From positions 24,272 through 88,271 of the forward strand of contig CACLMD010000001.1 in the NCBI GenBank assembly GCA_902607945.1: a DNA stretch of 64,000 nt, in the 5' to 3' direction. Position 1 is the first letter of the stretch. The number at the start of each line of letters is the position of its first letter. This stretch comes from an uncultured Pelagibacteraceae bacterium. Lineage in GTDB: Bacteria; Pseudomonadota; Alphaproteobacteria; Pelagibacterales; Pelagibacteraceae. Of this stretch, positions 59,770 through 64,000 are shown piece by piece. The notes under the pieces are model-generated. The model had not been told where the DNA came from. It did no database searches and was given only the letters and a program-made list of their open reading frames with translations. Made by a program: the position numbers and the translations under genes.

Positions 59770-60150
59770 TTATTCTCTAAAAAATTGTTTTTTATGTTTA
59801 GCTTTTTTTAGTAATTTAAACACATTTTCTTTTTTAATATCTTTTAAATAATATTTTTTTCTTAAATTAAGTGAATTTATAACTGAATTTGATGTAAAAT
59901 ATGTATCTAAAATATCATTACCTAAAAGTTTTTGATAAATTTCAATATCTTTTTTTTTAAATATTTTGATTTTTTTTTTTTTTAAATTGAGTAAGAGCTT
60001 ATTTTTTAAATATTTTTTTATTATAGTTTCAATTTTTACAGCATGCGAAAAACAAGGCATAAATTCATCACCCGGTATCATATTGTTTAAAATATTTTTT
60101 AGATTATTTTTAAAAATATATCTTTTTTTTGAATCAGTCATTTCTAGCAA
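59770..60150 (-). CDS. Small protein, possible gluconate-2-dehydrogenase subunit-3-like partner
   Basis: This 126-residue, Lys-rich protein starts inside the end of the GMC oxidoreductase gene (17-base overlap). The segment NILNNMIPGDEFMPCFSHAV resembles the IPxD...P start of gluconate 2-dehydrogenase subunit 3 proteins, which pair with GMC-type flavoproteins. No Tat signal or membrane helix is visible. Translation could begin at 60150 or at the Met at 60141. A run of 14 A codes for the Lys tract near residue 60. Partner role is inference from motif and position. Confidence 0.6.
   Translation of the reverse strand: MLEMTDSKKRYIFKNNLKNILNNMIPGDEFMPCFSHAVKIETIIKKYLKNKLLLNLKKKKIKIFKKKDIEIYQKLLGNDILDTYFTSNSVINSLNLRKKYYLKDIKKENVFKLLKKAKHKKQFFRE
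59970..59983. repeat. 14-base homopolymer (T on plus, A on the coding minus strand)
   Basis: A run of 14 identical bases lies inside the small partner gene and spans a four-Lys tract (TTA, four AAA, ATC). A one-base change would shift the frame for the C-terminal half. It may be a slippage site or a sequencing weak point. Confidence 0.6.
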
Positions 60151-61702
60151 TTAATCTTTTAAAATTTTTTTTTATATAATCCGATATCATTAAAGACACA
60201 GCCTGTACAGTTGATGCAATATTTACTCCAGACGATGAAGGAAATATACTGCTATCAATTATAAATAAATTTTTAATATCATGACATTGTCCAAATTTAT
60301 TTACTACTGAATTGTTTTTATTTGTACCCATTTTGGCAGTACCTACCAAATGCCATCCTGTATTTTTGACTGGACCAAAAGCTTTAATACTTTTTGCACC
60401 AGCTATATTAAGTAATTTTTTACAATGATAAATTCCGTGTGTTAACATTTTCTTTGAATTTTTTGATAGTCTATAATTTATTTTTATACCTGGCATTCCA
60501 TCACTGTCTTTATTTTTATGATCTAACTGTATAAAATTATTTTTATTAGGTGTATCTTCGCAAATTATTGCTAAGGGTATTGTTTTTCCATAATAAGCAA
60601 ATAAATCATTAAAAAATGATTTGCCAAAATTAATCTTTTTAAATTTTTTTAAATAATGAAAAGACTCAATGGGTCCTGGTGATTTTAAAAGTTGAATAGT
60701 ATAACCTCTTTTGAAGTTTCTTTTTTTTTTTGTTTCATAAAATTCATGACTATATATTGAGCATCCTTCAGGACCTTCATTTGAATTTAAAAACTTATTA
60801 AAATGCCCTTCTACAAAGCCTAGTGGATGAAGCATCAAATTTTTACCAAGTTGTCCAGAGTTATTTGCAAGCCCATTAGGAAAATCTTTATTTTTAGAAT
60901 TCATTAATATTCTTGGCGTACCAATGCCGCTAGATGCTAAGAGTATTAATGATGCTTTTAAGAATCTTTTCTCTTTTCTTTTATTTGAGTATATTACTCC
61001 AGTTGCAATTTTATTTTTAGATATCTTAATCTTTAAAACTCGAGAATTAGGTTTTATAATTACTCCATTTTTAACTGCTTTATTTAAGTAAGTCTCTACT
61101 ACAGTTGGTCTAATTCCTTTTTTAAATTTGTTAGATTTTTTTATTGCTGCATAAGATGGCCACCAGTGCCATCCAAGTTTATTAAACGATCTAGCTATTA
61201 AACTTCCTGAATAACCTATGTCTAGTGGCGATTGCAAATTATTAATTCTAGGGTAAGCAGGATCGCCAGCCATTCCAGAAACACCAACCATTTTATCATT
61301 AAGATTATAATATTTTTCTAAGTCATTATAATTAAATAACCAATTAGATCCTATGTCATCAATTTCTTTTGTTTTAAAATCTGAAGGATGAAATCTTGGA
61401 TAATGTCCAGAATAAATAAGTGTTGAGCCACCAACTGCGTTATAATTAGAAATGGAAATTGGTGAGTTATCATTATTTATAGGATAATCAGAGTCAAATT
61501 TTCTTTGGTTTGGATCTATATTAAATTTTTTAAATTTACTTATTTCACGATCTTTATTATTAAATGAATATTCTTTTTTATTTATTAACGGGCCTTGGTC
61601 TATACACACTATTTTAAGATTTAATTTGCTCAAATTCCATGCTGAAGCAGCTCCTGAAGCTCCAGCTCCTATTATAAGGATATCTGTTCTCTCTTTTTTC
61701 AT
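60134..61702 (-). CDS. GMC family oxidoreductase (flavoprotein)
   Basis: The 522-residue glucose-methanol-choline family enzyme has the FAD site ILIIGAGASGAASAWNL, the substrate-side loop YNAVGGSTLIYSGHYPRFHP, and the C-terminal active-site region NTGWHLVGTAKMGTNKNNS with the catalytic His. It ends with SSSGVNIASTVQAVSLMISD. Such enzymes oxidise alcohols to aldehydes or ketones and pass electrons to quinone or cytochrome. The His-containing GTAKMG block is like sugar-oxidising membrane-associated members, which fits the small partner gene downstream. Substrate unknown. Confidence 0.88.
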   Translation of the reverse strand: MKKERTDILIIGAGASGAASAWNLSKLNLKIVCIDQGPLINKKEYSFNNKDREISKFKKFNIDPNQRKFDSDYPINNDNSPISISNYNAVGGSTLIYSGHYPRFHPSDFKTKEIDDIGSNWLFNYNDLEKYYNLNDKMVGVSGMAGDPAYPRINNLQSPLDIGYSGSLIARSFNKLGWHWWPSYAAIKKSNKFKKGIRPTVVETYLNKAVKNGVIIKPNSRVLKIKISKNKIATGVIYSNKRKEKRFLKASLILLASSGIGTPRILMNSKNKDFPNGLANNSGQLGKNLMLHPLGFVEGHFNKFLNSNEGPEGCSIYSHEFYETKKKRNFKRGYTIQLLKSPGPIESFHYLKKFKKINFGKSFFNDLFAYYGKTIPLAIICEDTPNKNNFIQLDHKNKDSDGMPGIKINYRLSKNSKKMLTHGIYHCKKLLNIAGAKSIKAFGPVKNTGWHLVGTAKMGTNKNNSVVNKFGQCHDIKNLFIIDSSIFPSSSGVNIASTVQAVSLMISDYIKKNFKRLIARND

Positions 61703-61711
61703 TATTTTTTC

Positions 61712-62173
61712 TTATTTTTTAGGTATGTATTGATCTAAAATTTCTGGAATTGTAATAGTCATCTCGGCTTCACATGCAATTTCTCCAGAAACAATACCTA
61801 TGCCTGTGCCTTTACACAATCCTCTTTTCCAAGATAACACTTTAGTTTCTATCTCAAGTTTTTCTCCTGGCAATATCTCTCTTTTAAATCTCACATTATG
61901 GGAAATTGCATGAGTCACCTTACCCTTGTTACCTGGTAGTGTTGTGATTGCAACTGTCAACATTTGTGCTAGAGCCTCCAACTGAAGAGCACCTGGAACA
62001 TTTGGATGGCCTGGAAAATGAATTGGAAAAAACCATTCATTATTTGTAAAATTTTTATAACCATTAGCTAATTTTCCAGGTATTACTTTTGTAACATAAT
62101 CTATCATTAAAAAAGGATACCTATTAGGTTGATAATCAAGGAGTTCGACGCTATTTAGAGTTTTTTTTTTCAA
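61712..62173 (-). CDS. FabZ-like hotdog dehydratase (second copy)
   Basis: The 153-residue protein is closer to canonical FabZ than the first copy. It has NRYPFLMIDYV, the catalytic His52 in FFPIHFPGHPNVPGALQLEA, and the catalytic Glu66 in that last block. Dehydration of 3-hydroxyacyl chains on the neighbouring ACP is likely. A related hotdog function such as thioesterase cannot be excluded. It lies four bases after the ACP gene and nine before the GMC gene. Confidence 0.82.
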   Translation of the reverse strand: MKKKTLNSVELLDYQPNRYPFLMIDYVTKVIPGKLANGYKNFTNNEWFFPIHFPGHPNVPGALQLEALAQMLTVAITTLPGNKGKVTHAISHNVRFKREILPGEKLEIETKVLSWKRGLCKGTGIGIVSGEIACEAEMTITIPEILDQYIPKK

Positions 62174-62177
62174 ATTA

Positions 62178-62414
62178 TTAAATTTTAACTTTATATTTTT
62201 TTAAAATCTTTTTACCTTTTTCAAATGAACTGAAATCAATTATATCGTCCATATCCAAAGTAATTTTAAATGTATCTTCAAGAGACCCAACCATTGACAT
62301 GTGACCAACAGAGTCCCATTGTGGAATGGATTGATACTTTAATTTCTTTAACTTAGACTTATCAACTGAAAATGTTTTTATAAAAACTTTGCTATATTTA
62401 TCTAGATTATTCAA
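62178..62414 (-). CDS. Acyl carrier protein (cluster-specific)
   Basis: The 78-residue carrier has the phosphopantetheine attachment Ser35 in IPQWDSVGHMSMVGSLEDTF, in place of the DSLD motif of primary-metabolism ACP. Such DSxGHM variants are typical of dedicated carrier proteins in surface-polysaccharide and natural-product clusters. It presumably tethers the chain acted on by the ligase, dehydratases, SDR and reductase. It is 33 bases from the upstream acyltransferase gene. Confidence 0.87.
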   Translation of the reverse strand: MNNLDKYSKVFIKTFSVDKSKLKKLKYQSIPQWDSVGHMSMVGSLEDTFKITLDMDDIIDFSSFEKGKKILKKYKVKI

Positions 62415-62447
62415 AACGTTATTATTTAATATTTTTAGTTAAGATAT

Positions 62448-63323
62448 TCACTTATAAAGATTAATTTCATTATTTAAATACTTTTTTTCAATAAAATCAA
62501 CATTTTCATAAGAGATTATTTCATTATTTTTTTTATTTTTTTTTATTACTGATACAAGTTTTGGTATTTTGTTTCCTAAATCTTTAAGTATTAATTGAGA
62601 GGATTTTCTAATATCCACTTTAAAACAGATTAATTTTCTATATTTATAAAATTTTGAAATTTCATTTTTAAGTAGTAAATAATCGCATTGCTTTGTTATC
62701 GCAGAATATTCACATAGTTTTCTATTTCTGACATATAAAATAATTCTATTTTTTTTTGTTTGATTATCTAAATTCGTACAGAGTAATTCAAAATTTTTAT
62801 CATATCTATATTTAACCTTAGCAAGATATTCAAGATGATGAACGTGGGTAAAAGATCTGCTATAATGATGACCAAGTGTTAATAAATAAAAATTATCATT
62901 AATAAAATATTTCCATAAAGAATTTTTACCTACCGTATGGGGGTCTTTAACTTTTTTATAGATATTGATTTTTTTTCCAAAACATAAAAAAGAATAAAAA
63001 GGCGTTCCAATTCTATATTTATAATAATCTTTGAGTAATAGTGCACCAAGAGCTCCACTATCACTCGAGCTTAATCTTTGGTTAAATTTTTTTTCCTTAA
63101 CTGAATTAAAGTCAAAAACTGGGATTATTAAGTTACCATTTTTGCCTAAAATTTTTAAAAAAAAATCTAATATTTCTTTTACAAAATCAAAACGGTTAAT
63201 TTTTTTGATATTTAAAGTTTTATATAGTTTGAAAATATCTAAACCAAGATAGATATTATCACCTTTCTTTACTTTCAAATTACCTAAAATTTTTTTTAAA
63301 ATCTTTATACTACTTTTTTCCAT
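62448..63323 (-). CDS. AAC(3)-fold N-acyltransferase-like protein
   Basis: The 291-residue protein shows the aminoglycoside 3-N-acetyltransferase (Antibiotic_NAT) plan. VKKGDNIYLGLDI and LGKNGNLIIPVFDFNS are followed by DSGALGALLLKDYYKYRIGT, DPHTVGKNSLWKYFI and the His-containing SRSFTHVHHLEYLAKV. Members found in sugar or polysaccharide clusters acetylate amino sugars or other amines rather than antibiotics. Here it is the first gene of the accessory operon, so it may acylate the final product. It is very Lys-rich. Resistance function is not implied. Confidence 0.78.
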   Translation of the reverse strand: MEKSSIKILKKILGNLKVKKGDNIYLGLDIFKLYKTLNIKKINRFDFVKEILDFFLKILGKNGNLIIPVFDFNSVKEKKFNQRLSSSDSGALGALLLKDYYKYRIGTPFYSFLCFGKKINIYKKVKDPHTVGKNSLWKYFINDNFYLLTLGHHYSRSFTHVHHLEYLAKVKYRYDKNFELLCTNLDNQTKKNRIILYVRNRKLCEYSAITKQCDYLLLKNEISKFYKYRKLICFKVDIRKSSQLILKDLGNKIPKLVSVIKKNKKNNEIISYENVDFIEKKYLNNEINLYK

Positions 63324-63457
63324 CTTATTTTAATTAATAATTATTATCTTAAAAACTTCATAATTTAAGTGTATATGTTTAAGTATTAAATTAAATTATA
63401 AATATTTTTGGCATTTAAATAATTTAGTAACTTTAATTTCAAGAAAAATACAAATTT
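63324..63457. promoter_or_regulatory. Divergent intergenic region of the accessory operon
   Basis: This 134-base, very AT-rich gap separates the first gene of the minus-strand operon from the divergent aminopeptidase-like gene. It must carry both promoters. Several AT stretches could act as -10 elements, but none pairs convincingly with a -35, and no operator-like repeat is evident. Confidence 0.4.
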
Positions 63458-64000
63458 ATGAATAACTATAGAATTGGAGAAAAGATCTATAAAACAATAA
63501 AAGAACTTTATCCAATAAACAGAAGTTTAACGGGTGATGGAAACAGAAAAACTTTAAGAATCTTTCAAAAAATATCAAAAAAACTCAAAATATTAGAGTT
63601 TAATTCTGGTAAAAAAGTTTTTGATTGGACTATACCACCAGAGTGGAATGTTAAAAGTGCCTACATAGAATCTGATGGTAAAAAGATAATCAATTTTAAA
63701 AAAAATAATTTACATTTAGTATCTTATTCACAACCAATAGATAAAATAATTAGTTATAAAGAATTAAATAAACATCTTTATTCTATTAAAAATAAACCAA
63801 ATGCTATCCCATATATAACATCATATTACAAAAAAAGATGGGGTTTTTGTTTAGCGCATAATGATAGAAAAAAACTTGATAAATTAAAATCTTACAAAGT
63901 TTTTATTGACTCTTGTTTTAAAAAAAAAGGAAAACTATCTGTAGGGGAAATATTAATCAAAGGTAGGTCAAAAAAAGAAATAATTCTAAGTACAAATATT
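63458..64000 (+). CDS. DUF2172/DUF4910-type aminopeptidase-like protein (3' truncated)
   Basis: An ATG at 63458 opens a frame that runs to the window end (181 residues visible). The text KELYPINRSLTGDGNRKTL, KVFDWTIPPEWNVKSAYIES, NNLHLVSYSQPIDKIISYKE and ITSYYKKRWGFCLAHNDRKK matches the family of M28-like metallopeptidase-related proteins (COG4310) known from polysaccharide gene clusters. The zinc-binding residues would lie further downstream. The physiological substrate of the family is not established. It is divergent from the LuxC/LuxE operon and may belong to the same locus. Confidence 0.83.
   Translation, partial: MNNYRIGEKIYKTIKELYPINRSLTGDGNRKTLRIFQKISKKLKILEFNSGKKVFDWTIPPEWNVKSAYIESDGKKIINFKKNNLHLVSYSQPIDKIISYKELNKHLYSIKNKPNAIPYITSYYKKRWGFCLAHNDRKKLDKLKSYKVFIDSCFKKKGKLSVGEILIKGRSKKEIILSTNI

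Noticed and set aside
62448-63323. Aminoglycoside resistance gene
   Set aside because: The AAC(3) fold is visible, but members in biosynthetic clusters act on other amines. Context and divergence do not support resistance.
1-64000. CRISPR arrays, insertion sequences, rRNA genes, prophage structural genes
   Set aside because: No spaced direct repeats, transposase motifs, rRNA signatures or phage head/tail proteins were recognised anywhere in the window.

Overview
The window is a very AT-rich, tightly packed bacterial chromosome segment. Gene order, protein sizes and base composition point to an alphaproteobacterium of the SAR11 clade (Pelagibacterales). The evidence is lysine-, asparagine- and isoleucine-rich proteins, intergenic gaps of mostly 0 to 60 bases, start/stop overlaps of the TAATG and ATGA type, and the alphaproteobacterial order rpoBC, str, S10, spc, alpha. 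The genus assignment is inferred from these traits and from recall, not from a database search.

Layout. Bases 1-3.4 kb hold accessory genes: the 3' part of a trypsin-like protease with an Asp-rich repeat tail, a small phage-regulator-like protein, a bacterial pentameric ligand-gated ion channel and a DUF805 membrane protein. From 3.45 to 10.1 kb (minus) runs gatC-gatA-gatB, an O-methyltransferase, trhO, a MATE exporter and a secreted nuclease. From 10.15 to 16.7 kb (plus) run ruvX, pyrB, a dihydroorotase-like gene lacking its metal-binding HxH, plsY, topA, a 45-residue lipoprotein and a RidA protein. From 16.7 to 22.6 kb are ugd-galU, panC, mgtE, lipB and a RluC-type pseudouridine synthase.

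From 22.6 to 51.3 kb everything lies on the minus strand and forms one expression-machinery cluster. In transcription order it is tRNA-Tyr, tRNA-Gly, tuf, tRNA-Trp, secE, nusG, rplK, rplA, rplJ, rplL, rpoB, rpoC, rpsL, rpsG, fusA, then the S10, spc and alpha operons to rplQ. tuf is not next to fusA. rpmD and rpmJ are missing from their usual places. A perfect stem with a UUCG loop separates rplL from rpoB.

After rlmB (plus), a second type of region begins. Thirteen minus-strand genes from 52.1 to 63.3 kb are packed with overlaps and look like one operon. They encode an AcuI/YhdH-like reductase, two FabZ-like dehydratases, a LuxC-like acyl reductase, a LuxE-like acyl-protein synthetase, an AMP-forming acyl ligase, a split transketolase, an SDR reductase, a GMC oxidoreductase with a probable small partner subunit, an acyl carrier protein and an AAC(3)-fold acyltransferase. 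A DUF2172/DUF4910-type aminopeptidase-like gene starts divergently and runs off the window. The block has ketoreductase, dehydratase, enoyl-reductase, carrier and ligase functions but no ketosynthase and no luciferase. My working hypothesis is a dedicated pathway that builds a modified acyl chain on a carrier, reduces it to an aldehyde with LuxC/LuxE, and then uses the thiamine-diphosphate transketolase as the carbon-carbon bond former, perhaps for a surface lipid or glycan. This is the best candidate in the window for an undescribed system; its product is not known from sequence alone.
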